Assembly (NCBI RefSeq): GCF_002102395.1
Contig: NZ_LQPZ01000015.1
Span: forward strand, 57,557-121,556
Source: Mycolicibacillus trivialis
GTDB lineage: Bacteria; Actinomycetota; Actinomycetes; Mycobacteriales; Mycobacteriaceae
Direction of reading: 5' to 3'
Length of the DNA stretch: 64,000 nt
Part shown: positions 26,843 to 36,800 of the stretch, in pieces
How positions within the stretch are numbered: the first letter of the stretch is position 1
Layout: every line of letters starts with the position of its first letter
Translations under genes and position numbers: made by a program
Notes under the pieces: model-generated
Told to the model about the DNA's origin: nothing
The model's input: only the letters and a program-made list of their open reading frames with translations
Databases searched by the model: none

Positions 26843-27238
26843 GTGTCCCCCGCGCCCACCGAAGATGTCGTACGGCGGGTCGTCGCGACCTATATCCGTG
26901 CCGGGGAGTGCCAGGATCCCGACCTGATCGTCAGCGTCTTCACGCCGACGGCCACCTATCACGAGCGGGTGCTCGAGGAGCCGATCCGCGACGCGTCCGG
27001 GATACGGCGGTATTGGCAGGCCAAGGTCGTCGAGCAGCAGGACAACATCGAGGTAGTGCTGGTGAACCTGTATCTGGACGGCGCGACCGCGATCGCCGAG
27101 TGGGAGGCCCGCGTCGACGATCTGGTCGACGGCGAACGCAAACTGATGCGGGAGGTGGCGCTCCTGGAGTTCGACGGAGACCGGATCTGCGTGCTACGGG
27201 AGTACCGGGCGTCGCGCCGGCTGGGCGGGTTGGGCTGA
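26843..27238 (+). CDS. NTF2/SnoaL-like fold protein, 131 aa
   Basis: A small alpha+beta cone protein. The first helix (VVRRVVATYIRAGECQDPDL), then FTPTATYHERVLEEPIRDASGIRRYW, and the later beta strands (AIAEWEARVDD, DRICVLREYR) are typical of SnoaL-like or nuclear-transport-factor-2-like domains. Such domains serve as isomerases, hydrolases or ligand binders. No catalytic residue can be fixed. Start GTG 26843 follows GGAAAGGCGAC. It stands alone, converging on the DUF2231 gene. Confidence 0.75.
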   Translation: MSPAPTEDVVRRVVATYIRAGECQDPDLIVSVFTPTATYHERVLEEPIRDASGIRRYWQAKVVEQQDNIEVVLVNLYLDGATAIAEWEARVDDLVDGERKLMREVALLEFDGDRICVLREYRASRRLGGLG

Positions 27239-27246
27239 GGCCGCAC

Positions 27247-27723
27247 TCACCCACTCACCGACGACACGAAGCTCCCCCACGCCGAACGCGCCCCGGATTC
27301 ACCGGTGCGATAGATCTGCACCAGCGAAGCGCCGGAGGCGGCGAGGACCAGGACGATGATCAGCAGGTGCACAACCGGTTTCATGTTACCGGCGCGGTTC
27401 TTGCGGACATGCAGCACCGCCAGCAGGATCGCGGCAACCAGCAGCGCCGCCGCGAAATAGGGCATGGTGTCGCCGAGATCAGCGTGGTGGTTGAGCATCT
27501 GGGTCTGCTTGTCGGCGTGGTCGATCAGCCACTGCCCGGAGCTGACCGTCAGCGCGGTGAGCGCGGCGGTCGCGATCGCGAGCACCAAAACCAGCCACAC
27601 CAGCCGTTCCCGGGCGCCCGGCCACACCACGCACAGGATCGCCAGCAGCGCGGTGAGCGGCATCAACACGACCACGAAATGATTCAGCAGGATATGGGCG
27701 GGCAGGCCCTGCAGTGTCGACAA
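27247..27723 (-). CDS. DUF2231-type membrane protein, 158 aa
   Basis: A four-helix membrane protein. The N-terminus MSTLQGLPAHILLNHFVVVL places a His-rich turn at the first helix, and HADKQTQMLNHHADLGDTMPYFAAAL supplies further His before the third helix. This pattern of conserved His next to membrane helices is typical of DUF2231 proteins, some of which may bind haem. It ends 9 bp from the convergent NTF2-like gene and starts 36 bp after the EF-G-like gene on the same strand, so it may be co-transcribed. Function unknown. Confidence 0.75.
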   Translation of the reverse strand: MSTLQGLPAHILLNHFVVVLMPLTALLAILCVVWPGARERLVWLVLVLAIATAALTALTVSSGQWLIDHADKQTQMLNHHADLGDTMPYFAAALLVAAILLAVLHVRKNRAGNMKPVVHLLIIVLVLAASGASLVQIYRTGESGARSAWGSFVSSVSG

Positions 27724-27758
27724 CGGTCACCTTTCTGTCCTCGGCCGCGTCGGCCGGT

Positions 27759-29873
27759 TCACGGGTCGGCCCGGGCGACGGCCGCCGCGGGCACCGGGGC
27801 GTAGCGGGCGAACGCGCGGTGGAACGACCCGCTGCCGTGACTGCATGAGCGTAAATCGATCGCGTAGCGGGCCAACTCGATTTGGGGCACTTCGGCGCGG
27901 ACCACGCTGCGGTCCTGGTCCGCTTTCTCGGTGCCCAGCACCCGGGCCCGCCGCCCGGACAGGTCGGTCAGTACGGCGCCGACCAGGTCGTCGGGCACCA
28001 GCACGGCGACGGTGTCGAGCGGTTCGAGAAGCTCGATGTCCGTGTTGGCCGCCGCATCGCGAAGCGCGAGGGCGCCCGCGAGTTGGAAGGCCACATCCGA
28101 GGAGTCCACGCTGTGCGCCTTGCCGTCGACCAGGGTGACCCGGATGTCGACCACCGGGTGGCCGCTGCGCACACCGTGCGCCATCTGGGCCCGCACGCCC
28201 TTCTCCACGCTGGGAATGAACGTCCGCGGCACCGCACCGCCGACCACCTTGTCGACGAATTCGAATCCCGCACCGGCGGGCATCGGCTCCACGACGAGGT
28301 CGCATATCGCGAATTGGCCGTGTCCGCCCGATTGTTTGACGTGCCGACCGCGCCCCCGCGCCGGACCGGCGAAGGTCTCCCGGTACGGCACCCGCAGCTC
28401 GACGATGTCCACCCGCACCCCGGAGCGCTCCGCCAGCGACTCGAGAACCAAGCCCGCGTGTGTCTCGCCGGCACACCACAAGACGATCTGATGCGTCTGC
28501 TGGTTCTGTTCGACCCGCAGGCCCGGGTCCTCGGCGGCCAGCCGCCCCAACGCCACCGCCAGCTTGTCGTCGTCGGTGCGGGTATGCGGGGCGATCGCCA
28601 CCGGCAGCAGCGGTTCGGGTGTCAGCCAGGGTTGGAGGACCAGTGTGTCGGCGCAGGAGGACACCGTGTCACCGGTTTCGGCGTGGCCGAGTCGGGCGAC
28701 AGCCCCCAGGTCTCCGGCGATCAGTTGCTGGGCCGCCCGTTGGTGTTTGCCGAACGGAAAGGCCAGTGCCCCGGCGCGGTCGTCCTCGTCATGGTCGGGA
28801 TGCGACCCCGGCGCACCGAAGAAGGCGGTATCGCGACCGCAGACGTGCACCGGGGTCTCGGGTCGCAGCGTTCCGGAGAACACCCGCAGCAGGCTGATCC
28901 GGCCGACGTAGGGGTCGGAGGTGGTCTTGACCACCTCGGCCAGCAGCGGTCCGGCCGGATCGCACGGCAGCGCGGCCCGGCCCGCCCCCTGCGGGGTGAA
29001 CACCGCCGGCGGGCCGTGTTCGGCGGGCGAGGGCAGGTCACGGGCGATGCCGTCGAGCAGCTCGGCGGCACCCAGGCCGGTGGTCGCGCACACCGGGAAC
29101 ACCGGAAACAGCGTCGCGCGGGCCACCGCTCGCTCCAGGTCGGCGATCAGGCCCGCCTCCTCGAGTTCCGCTCCGGCGAGGTAGCGCTCCATGAGCGACT
29201 CGTCTTCGGACCCTTCGATGATCGCTTCGATCAGATCCGCGCGGTGGTGCTCGATGCGGGCGCGCTGCGCCGGATCGGCCGGGCCGCTGCCGTGGTCGCC
29301 ACCGCGGAAGGTCTGCGTCAACACGCCCAGCAATCCGCTTCCTTCGGGCAGATAGACCGGTAACACCGTGGCGCCGAATGCATCCCGGACGCCGGACAAC
29401 GTCGCTGCGAAGTCGGCGCGGGGGTGGTCCAGCTTGGTGATCACCACCGCGCGCGGCAGATCGGCGTCTTCGCACTCGCGCCACAGCGCCGTGGTCGGTT
29501 CGTCGACGCGTTCGTGTGCCGCGACGGTGAACAGCGCCGCGTCGGCGGCACGCAGGCCCGCGCGCACCTCGCCGAGGAAGTCGGCGTAGCCGGGGGTGTC
29601 GATGAGGTTGATCTTGGTGTGCCCGTGCCAGACCGACGCGACGGCCAGACCCAGCGACCGGCGTTGGCGGATCTCGGCGGCGTCGTAGTCGCAGACCGTG
29701 GTGCCGTCCTCGATCGAGCCGGCGCGGGACAACTCGCCTGCCGCGACCAGGAGCGCCTCGACCAGGGTCGTCTTACCCGCCCCGGAGGGGCCGATCAGCG
29801 CCACGTTGCGGATGGCGGCGGGGCTGTCCACGGCGGGGCCGGCGCCCGCCGATCGGGACGTCTTCTCCGCCAT
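27759..29873 (-). CDS. fusA2: EF-G-like translational GTPase (FusA2-type)
   Basis: A 704-residue paralogue of elongation factor G. G-domain motifs are present: P-loop GPSGAGKTT, switch region DTPGYADFLGE and TKLD. Domains II to V follow, with domain IV recognisable from GRGRHVKQSGGHGQFAI and domain V from LEPLDTVAVLVPDDLVGAV. The EF-G-like paralogue Rv0120c (FusA2) of Mtb is the likely counterpart; such proteins do not replace EF-G and their role is unclear. ATG 29873 has CAGGAGG upstream. It lies divergent from an L,D-transpeptidase, and in Mtb ldtA lies only a few genes from fusA2. Confidence 0.9.
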   Translation of the reverse strand: MAEKTSRSAGAGPAVDSPAAIRNVALIGPSGAGKTTLVEALLVAAGELSRAGSIEDGTTVCDYDAAEIRQRRSLGLAVASVWHGHTKINLIDTPGYADFLGEVRAGLRAADAALFTVAAHERVDEPTTALWRECEDADLPRAVVITKLDHPRADFAATLSGVRDAFGATVLPVYLPEGSGLLGVLTQTFRGGDHGSGPADPAQRARIEHHRADLIEAIIEGSEDESLMERYLAGAELEEAGLIADLERAVARATLFPVFPVCATTGLGAAELLDGIARDLPSPAEHGPPAVFTPQGAGRAALPCDPAGPLLAEVVKTTSDPYVGRISLLRVFSGTLRPETPVHVCGRDTAFFGAPGSHPDHDEDDRAGALAFPFGKHQRAAQQLIAGDLGAVARLGHAETGDTVSSCADTLVLQPWLTPEPLLPVAIAPHTRTDDDKLAVALGRLAAEDPGLRVEQNQQTHQIVLWCAGETHAGLVLESLAERSGVRVDIVELRVPYRETFAGPARGRGRHVKQSGGHGQFAICDLVVEPMPAGAGFEFVDKVVGGAVPRTFIPSVEKGVRAQMAHGVRSGHPVVDIRVTLVDGKAHSVDSSDVAFQLAGALALRDAAANTDIELLEPLDTVAVLVPDDLVGAVLTDLSGRRARVLGTEKADQDRSVVRAEVPQIELARYAIDLRSCSHGSGSFHRAFARYAPVPAAAVARADP

Positions 29874-30091
29874 GCCGATCCTCCTGGGTCCCAAGCTTTC
29901 CCCCAACCGGGGGCCGGCACAAGACCCGGACCGCCAAGAACACATTCAATGTTTGCTGTGTTGACATCACAATGCGTCATCACCCGTGCGAATCACGGAA
30001 TAGACCCCATCTAGTCAGTTTGCTGAGCAACGATCCGGCAAAGGCCGGATAGAATACGGACGGGTTTGACACTTCAAGAAGGGGGGACGCC

Positions 30092-30847
30092 GTGCGCCGC
30101 GTGGTTCGCTGGTTGGGCGTCATGGTTTCGGTGACGGCACTGTTCGCGGTGGGGTCGGGCAATGCCGGTTGGGCGGCGATCGCTCCGCCGCAGCCGACCC
30201 CGGCGGTCGCCGAGGTCCTGCCCGCGCCGGGCGCGGTGGTGGGGGTCGCCCACCCGGTCGTGGTCACGTTCGTCGCACCGGTGCGCAACCGGGCCGCCGC
30301 GGAACAGACCATCGCCGTCACCTCCTCGAGTGACACCCCCGGGCACTTCGAGTGGGTCAGCGACCGCGAGGTCCACTGGGTGCCCGACGACTACTGGCCC
30401 GCCCACACCACCGTCGACGTGGAGGCGCACGGCCTGTCCACCGGCTTCGAAACCGGCGACGCACTGGTCGCGGTGGCCAGCATCTCCGGGCACAGCTTCA
30501 CCGTGAGCCGCAACGGCGAGGTGCTGCGCGAAATGCCCGCCTCCCTGGGCAAGCCGAGCCGGCCCACCCCGATCGGCTCGTTCACCGCGCTGTCCAAGGA
30601 GCGCACGGTGAAGTTCGATTCGCGCACCATCGGCATTCCGCTCGACGACCCGGAGGGCTACCTCATCGACGGCCAGTACGGCGTCCGGGTCACCTGGAGC
30701 GGCGTCTACGTCCACTCCGCACCCTGGTCGGTGGACTCGCAGGGGTACGCCAATGTCAGCCACGGCTGCATCAACCTCAGCCCGGACAACGCCGCCTGGT
30801 ACTTCGACCAGGTCAGCCTCGGCGACCCGATCATCGTTGAAGCCTGA
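30092..30847 (+). CDS. ldtA: L,D-transpeptidase (LdtMt1-like)
   Basis: A 251-residue exported enzyme, the same length as Mtb LdtMt1 (Rv0116c). It makes 3-3 cross-links in peptidoglycan. An N-terminal signal or anchor (LGVMVSVTALFAVGSGNAGWAA) leads to an Ig-like domain (about 45-125) and a YkuD catalytic domain. The catalytic motif is SHGCINLSPDNAAWYFD with the nucleophilic Cys and the His, preceded by YGVRVTWSGVYVHSA. A TAGAAT hexamer at 30050-30055 could be the -10 element. The start is GTG, with AGAAGGGGGG upstream. Confidence 0.93.
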   Translation: MRRVVRWLGVMVSVTALFAVGSGNAGWAAIAPPQPTPAVAEVLPAPGAVVGVAHPVVVTFVAPVRNRAAAEQTIAVTSSSDTPGHFEWVSDREVHWVPDDYWPAHTTVDVEAHGLSTGFETGDALVAVASISGHSFTVSRNGEVLREMPASLGKPSRPTPIGSFTALSKERTVKFDSRTIGIPLDDPEGYLIDGQYGVRVTWSGVYVHSAPWSVDSQGYANVSHGCINLSPDNAAWYFDQVSLGDPIIVEA

Positions 30848-30899
30848 GGTCGAAGCCTGACGCCGGTCCCTGACGCTTGCCTGACGCCACTACCCGGCG

Positions 30900-31610
30900 T
30901 CAGGCCGGCTCCGCGCCCGGCCCGGCCAGCGCGGGGTCCTGGGCCTCGATGACCGCCCGGATGCGGTGCTCGGTGGCGCGGTTGGCGGCGAAGACCAACT
31001 CGTCGCCGGCGGCCAGCATCTGCGGCGAGCGCGGCAGAATCGTCTCGTCGTCGCGCAGCACCACCACCAGCGCGGTGTCCGCCGGCAACTCGACATCGCA
31101 GATCCGTTGTCCCACCAGCGGGTTGGTCGCCGGCAGGGTGAGTTTGGCCAGGTTGACCTGGCTTTGTCGCAGCCCCATCACCGGCACGAGATGCCCGACG
31201 TCGATCGCGCCCTCCACGTTCGCGACAATCGCCCGCGGTGTCGACACCGCCACGTCGACACCCCACTCCTCGGTGAACAGCCACTCGTTGCGGGTCTCGT
31301 TGACCCGGGCGACCACCCGCGGCACCGCGAACTCGGTCTTGGCCAGCAGCGCCACCGCCAGGTTCACCTTGTCTTGACCGGTCGCGGCGATGACCACGTC
31401 GCAGGTCTGCAGGCCCGCCTCCTCCAGCGTGGAGAGTTCCGCGGCATCGCCCAACAGCCAGTCGGCGTCGTCGACCTCACCGGGCTGATAGTGCCCGGTC
31501 TGGCGTTCGATCAGCAGCACCTTGTGGCCGTTGTCGAGCAGTTCGCGGGCGACCGCGCGGCCGACGGCCCCGGCACCGGCAATGCCGACCCGCATCACCC
31601 GCCTACCCAT
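30900..31610 (-). CDS. TrkA/KTN potassium-uptake regulatory protein (CeoC-like)
   Basis: A 236-residue cytosolic protein with an N-terminal RCK/TrkA-N Rossmann domain (VGIAGAGAVGRAVARELL, LLIERQTGH, VVIAATGQDKVNLAVALLAK) that binds NAD(H) or nucleotides. A TrkA-C domain follows (about 140-225; NPLVGQRICDVELPADTALV, LPRSPQMLAAGDELVFAA). Its N-terminus most resembles CeoC of Mtb. There the gene is paired with CeoB, but no partner is here. GGAGG about ten bases upstream supports ATG 31610. It lies divergent from a CPA1 antiporter with its own C-terminal TrkA-C-like part, so both probably serve potassium balance. Confidence 0.85.
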   Translation of the reverse strand: MGRRVMRVGIAGAGAVGRAVARELLDNGHKVLLIERQTGHYQPGEVDDADWLLGDAAELSTLEEAGLQTCDVVIAATGQDKVNLAVALLAKTEFAVPRVVARVNETRNEWLFTEEWGVDVAVSTPRAIVANVEGAIDVGHLVPVMGLRQSQVNLAKLTLPATNPLVGQRICDVELPADTALVVVLRDDETILPRSPQMLAAGDELVFAANRATEHRIRAVIEAQDPALAGPGAEPA

Positions 31611-31790
31611 CGCCTGTCACCCTCCGCATCGCCTGTTCTGCGCCCGTACCGCTGATGCCCTCGGCCCGCCGGGGACGCCCTGGGTTAACTTTACTGGCAC
31701 CGGCACACCTCCTTTGGGCCTTGCCGCCACGATCGGCGGAAGCAACCCGGCCCGATGCCCACCGAGCCGACCGGCACTAGCGGGGACGAC

Positions 31791-33287
31791 ATGACCTTGG
31801 AGCAGCTGTACCTGGCGCTGCTGGCCGGCGGCCTGGTGCTGCTGGCCAGCATCGTCGGCACCCGGGTCGCCAGCCGGGTGGGGCTGCCCAGCCTGCTGCT
31901 GTTCCTGGCGGTCGGGATGGCCATCGGCGACGGCGGACTGGGGCTGGTCTTCGACAACTACGAGATCGCCCGCGATCTGGGCATCGCCGCACTCGGGGTG
32001 ATCCTGGTCGAAGGCGGGTTGACCACCCGGTTCGCCGACGTGCGCAGCGTGCTGGCCCCCGCCGGGGTGCTGGCCACCGTCGGGGTGGGCATCAGCACGG
32101 TGGTCACCGCCGTCGGCGCGCATCTGCTGCTGGGCTTCGAGTGGCAGCTGTCGCTGCTGCTGGGCGCGATCATCTCCTCCACCGACGCCGCCGCGGTGTT
32201 CTCGGTGCTGCGGCTGCTGCCGCTGCCCCGCCGGCTGGCCGGGCTGGTGGAGGCCGAGTCCGGTTTCAACGACCCGCCCGCGGCCATCCTGGTGCTGGTG
32301 TTCAGCGCGACCCCGCTGACCGTGTCGCTGGCCGACACCGTGCTGGAGATCGTCTTCGAGTTGGCGCTCGGCGCGGTGATCGGCGTGGGCGCCGGTGTGC
32401 TGGGCGGGTTCGCGCTGCGGCACACCGCGTTGCCTGCGACCGGGATGTACCCGCTGGCGACGTTCGGGGTCGGCATGGTGGCGTTCGCCGCGGCGGGCAC
32501 CGCGCACGCCAGCGCCTTCCTGGCCGCCTACGTGGCCGGGATGGTGCTGGCCAGTTCCAAACTGCCGCACCGCTCGGCCACCCGCTCCTTCGCCGAAGGC
32601 TTGGCGTGGCTGGCCCAGATCAGCCTGTTCGTGCTGCTGGGTCTGCTGGTCACGCCCCGCAATCTGCCCCGGGAGGTGGTGCCCGCACTCGTCATCGGGC
32701 TGGTGCTGCTGCTGGTGGCCCGTCCGCTGTCGGTGGCCGGCTGTCTCACCTGGTTCCGGGTGCCGTGGCGCGAACAGGTCTTTTTGTCCTGGGCGGGCCT
32801 GCGCGGTGCGGTGCCGATCGTGTTGGCCACGTTCCCGATCGTCGAGGGCGTCGAGCACAGCCAGCGGCTGTTGAACATCGTGTTCATCCTGGTGGTCAGT
32901 TTCACCCTGGTGCAGGGGCCCAGCCTGAGCCTGATCGCCCGGCGGCTCGGGCTGATGGCCCACGACGCGGCCCGCGAGATCCACGTCGAATCCGCGCCGC
33001 TGGACGTGTTGGAGGCGGAACTGCTGACCATGCGGGTGGCGCCGGAATCCCGGCTGCGCAACGTGACGATCCTGGAGTTGCGGCTGCCCGAGCCCAGCGT
33101 GATCACCTTGATCATCCGCAACGGTCACACTTTCGTGCCGCAGCCCGACACCGTGATCAAGGCGGACGACGAGCTGCTCATCGTCACCAACCCGCCCACC
33201 CGGGAAGCCACCGAGCGTCGGCTGCGCGCGGTGAGCCGGCGCGGAAAACTCGCCTACTGGTTCGACGAGTACGGCCACCGCGACTGA
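31791..33287 (+). CDS. CPA1-family K+/H+ (or Na+/H+) antiporter with TrkA-C tail
   Basis: A 498-residue membrane transporter with about twelve helices. The ion-binding region shows GAIISSTDAAAVFSVLR and ESGFNDPPAAILVLV, the S/T-D and N-D motifs of this family. Beyond residue 395 a soluble TrkA-C/RCK-C domain follows (VLEAELLTMRVAPESRLRNV, TFVPQPDTVIKADDELLIV), typical of potassium/proton antiporters of the NhaP2/CvrA type. ATG 31791 has GCGGGGA upstream; ATG 31755 is a longer alternative. Its position opposite a TrkA protein suggests a shared role in potassium homeostasis. Confidence 0.9.
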   Translation: MTLEQLYLALLAGGLVLLASIVGTRVASRVGLPSLLLFLAVGMAIGDGGLGLVFDNYEIARDLGIAALGVILVEGGLTTRFADVRSVLAPAGVLATVGVGISTVVTAVGAHLLLGFEWQLSLLLGAIISSTDAAAVFSVLRLLPLPRRLAGLVEAESGFNDPPAAILVLVFSATPLTVSLADTVLEIVFELALGAVIGVGAGVLGGFALRHTALPATGMYPLATFGVGMVAFAAAGTAHASAFLAAYVAGMVLASSKLPHRSATRSFAEGLAWLAQISLFVLLGLLVTPRNLPREVVPALVIGLVLLLVARPLSVAGCLTWFRVPWREQVFLSWAGLRGAVPIVLATFPIVEGVEHSQRLLNIVFILVVSFTLVQGPSLSLIARRLGLMAHDAAREIHVESAPLDVLEAELLTMRVAPESRLRNVTILELRLPEPSVITLIIRNGHTFVPQPDTVIKADDELLIVTNPPTREATERRLRAVSRRGKLAYWFDEYGHRD

Positions 33288-33347
33288 GGACCGGGTAGCT
33301 TTGGCCCCGGCAGCGCGAAACGGTCGAGGTACCCGAGGAGGCCTGCG

Positions 33348-33575
33348 GTGCTCACCACCCTGCGCAGGGTCCTACGTTTCGAACTGCTCCTGGCCGAGTG
33401 GGCTCTGCTGGCCGGGCTGATCGCCGCGCCCTACCTGTTGGCCGGGTTGGCGTGGGCGCTCATCGACAGCGACCGCTTCGCCGGGCTGAGCGGTGCCCGG
33501 GCGGTGATCTCGATCCTGGCGGGAATCGCGACCTGGCCGGTGCAACTGGTTTTCTCCAGCGGCTGCGGAACGTGA
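33348..33575 (+). CDS. Small two-helix membrane protein, 75 aa
   Basis: A short protein with two hydrophobic segments (LLLAEWALLAGLIAAPYLLAGLAWALI and ARAVISILAGIATWPVQLVF) separated by a DSDRFAGLSG loop. It starts with GTG 33348 preceded by CGAGGAGG. Its stop overlaps the start of a second small membrane protein, so the pair is translationally coupled. Family unknown to me. The neat ribosome-binding site and coupling argue for a real gene. Confidence 0.65.
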   Translation: MLTTLRRVLRFELLLAEWALLAGLIAAPYLLAGLAWALIDSDRFAGLSGARAVISILAGIATWPVQLVFSSGCGT

Positions 33576-33853
33576 TGGGCCGGCGGATCGCGGACTTGCC
33601 CGCGCGGGCGTGGGCGGTGGCCACCCGACCGGTTTCGGTGGCCGCACTCGCCGAGACGGCCTTCTGGCTGGCCATCCCGTACCTGCTGATCGGACTGACG
33701 TTGGCTTTCCTCCAACCCGATAACCTGACCCAGGTGCGTCAACAGCTGCAGCTGCGCGCACCGCAGAGCACCGAATTCGACGTAGCGGCTTTGGGTTTGG
33801 CGGCGGCGCTGTGGCCCGCGCTGCTGGTCAGCCCGGCGGAGTGCCCACGCTAG
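33575..33853 (+). CDS. Small membrane protein, 92 aa, coupled to the previous gene
   Basis: The sequence starts MGRRIADLPARAWAVATRP and has a hydrophobic helix (ALAETAFWLAIPYLLIGLTLAFL) and a second weaker one near the C-terminus (ALGLAAALWPALLVS). ATG 33575 shares one base with the upstream stop. Its first helix (AIPYLLIGLTLAFL) resembles the APYLLAGLAWALI segment of its partner, so the pair may be duplicates. The 3' end overlaps the convergent eccC2 gene by 26 bp. It may mark the edge of the ESX-2 fragment. Function unknown. Confidence 0.6.
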   Translation: MGRRIADLPARAWAVATRPVSVAALAETAFWLAIPYLLIGLTLAFLQPDNLTQVRQQLQLRAPQSTEFDVAALGLAAALWPALLVSPAECPR

Positions 33854-36800
33854 GTTCGGCCGTGCCGACCAGAACGCCCTCGACCGCGCCTTCGGTGGTA
33901 ACCAGCAGTCCGCGGCCGGGCGGGAGTTGCTGGGCGCTGATGCGCCCGAAGACCTTCACGGTGGCCGGGTCGTTGTCCATGAACAGCGTCGGCGTGCGCG
34001 CCGCGGTCAGCTTCTGCAGCAGCGGGTTCATCACCGCCTGCGCCACCCAGTTGCCGGGCAGCCGGGCCACGAACACATGCAGGCCGATCTCCCGGCTGCG
34101 TTCGATCAGCGGCCACAGCGGCGCAGTGGCAGCCGCCTTGCCGATCCCGCCGTGTCCGCGCAGTTCCTGTTCGTCGTCGATGATGACCACCCGGCGTGGC
34201 CCCTCCCAGCCCGGCCAGGCCAGCAGCTCCCGCTGGCTCAGCCCCGACGGCGGCAACCGGTCGCGCAACACGCCGGCGAGTTCACCGATCACCGCGTCGA
34301 TGTCGTCGGCGGTGTAGGCGTAGGCGTCGACGTGCGGGCCCTCGATCCGGCCGATCAGGGTGGTCTTGGGATCGATGATGGTGATGCGGGCCTGTTCGGG
34401 GCTGAGCCGGTTCATGATCGCGTGGCCCAGGGCGGTCAGGGTGGTGGTCTTACCGCATTGTTGACGTCCCATCACCAGCAGGTTCGGCAGGGTGCGCAGC
34501 GGCACGGCCACCGGTTTCAGGGCGCTCTCGCCGACCGCGAACGGGACGGTCAGCGGGTCGTCGTCGGCGGCGCTGCCGGCGAAGGCGGCGTTGAGCCGCG
34601 CCAGCGCGACCCGCTGCGGAAGTCTGGCCAGCCGCTCGACCCGCACCGCCCCGGTTCGCTCGGCGATCAGGGCGCCGATCCCCCGGGTGGGGATCCGGGT
34701 GGTGCCGTCGGGCCCGCCGAGTTCGGGGACCGCGACCAGCAACTCGTGGCCGTCGGCGGTCAGGCCGAAGCCGGGGCGGTCCAGGGTGTGGCGTGCCGCC
34801 TTGCGCCGCTCCAGCCCGGTGCCCATCTGCGACTCGTCGGGGTTGGACAGCCGCAGCTGAATCCGAGCGTTGGAGACGTTGAGCAGACCCTGCTTCTGCC
34901 CGACGAACCAGGCGGTGGCGCTGGTGATCACGTGCACCCCGTAGGACAGACCCTGACGGGCAATGGCGATCGCGCGGTCCCCCAGGGCCGGGTCCTTGTC
35001 GTAGAGGTCGCCGTAGTTGTCGATGACCAGGAACACGTCGCCGAACTTGTCGTCCGGGTCAGTCGCTCCGCCGGCGGCGCCGAAGCGGCGCTGACGGAAC
35101 TCCGCGATGTCGATCTGGTGGCGTTTGAACGCGGCCTCCCGGGCCCGGATCAAACCCTCCAGCGTGGCCACCGTCCGGGACACCCCCTCGGCGTCCGAGA
35201 CGCTGACCACGCCGGCGACGTGCGGGAGTTCCTCGATCGGATAGAGCGCGGCGCCGATGCAGAAGAAGGTCACCCGCCGCGGCCGGTACAGCAGCGCGGC
35301 GGCCACCAGCAACGTCATGATCGTCGTCGACTTCCCGCGCTGCGCGGTGGCGACGACCATGATGTTGTCCATCTCGGCGTCGATGACGTGGACGCGCTGG
35401 GCGTGGTCCTCGGGAATGTCGACCACCCCGACCGGCAGCGCCAACCCCGCGTTGTCGCCGTAGTCGACATCCCACGGCCGGCCCCGCCAGGCCGACACCA
35501 GGGCGTCGATCGGCTCGCTGGTCTCCAGCGGCGGCAGCCAGATCCGGTGCGGCGGTCGCACCGGCTGGGCGGCCAGCGTTTCCCGCACCACGTCGACGAC
35601 CTTCTTGCGGCGGAAACCGTCATCGTGGAACAGGTATTCGTCGGGTTTCTCCGGGCGCGGCGCGGGCAGCGCGTCGCGTTCGGCGGCGCTGAGCGGCTGG
35701 TGCTGCCAGTTCAGCAGCCGCGGCTGGGCGAAGACGACCGGGGTGGGGAGGCCGTCGTCGCCGGTGTGCTTGGGGACCACGAACGGCGCCGAGACGTAGA
35801 AGCAGCGGAACTGTTCCAGATCCCGCGGCCCGACCTTGAGCAGCCCGTAACCGTTCTCCGCCGACGGCAGGTGCAGCGCCGCGTCACTGCCGATGACGTC
35901 GCGGGAGTCCTCGGCGGTCTCGGCGCGCAGCGCCACCCGGAACGCGATGTTGCTCTTGACCTTGCTCAGCGACGACAGGTCCAGCCGTTGCCCGCCGAGG
36001 GTGAAGAAGACGTTGCAGCCGCGGCCCTCCTGACCGATATGGATCACCAGATCGATCCATTCCGGGTGATGGATGAACAGCTCCAGGTATTCGTCGATGA
36101 TGACCAGCAGGATCGGGACCGGCTCCAGTTCCCTTCCGGCCAACCGCATCTCCTCGTACTCGTTGGCGTCGCGGGCACCAGCGTCCTTGAACAGCCGGTA
36201 GCGGCGGGTGATCTCGCCGTCGACCGCCTTGCGCATCCGGTCGGCGAGGTGCCGTTCGTCGTTGCCCAGGTTCGACAGCGAGCCCGCCACGTGCGGGAAG
36301 CCGTCGAGATCCTGCGCGGCCGACTCGAACTTCATGTCGACGAAGATGACGATGAACGTCTCCGGCGAGTGGGTGAGCGCGATCCCGCTGCACAACGACA
36401 GGAAGTACTCCGACTTCCCCGACCCCGAGGTGCCGATCACCACCGAGTGAAATCCGAAGCCACCGAAATCCTTGGCGCGCAAGATGATGTACTGCAGTTC
36501 GCCGCCCGGCTTCGCACCCACCGGCACCATCGCCCACTTCGGGTCGCCGCGGCCACGGCTCTCCGCCCACAGCCTGCGGACATCCAGCCGTCTCGGGTCG
36601 GCGATGCCCAGGCTGCGCAGCAGCTCACCGCCGCGCCCGTCGACCTCGGCCAACTCCCCCGCGGTCATCGGCGCCCACCGCGCCAGCGCGCGGGCGTAGC
36701 GGTGCGCTGTGCTGTCCGCCAGCCAATCGGCGACGGCGTAGAACGCGCCACGGTGCCACAGACTCCCGCCGCGCAGCTCGAAGCGCTGGTCTTCGGCGAA

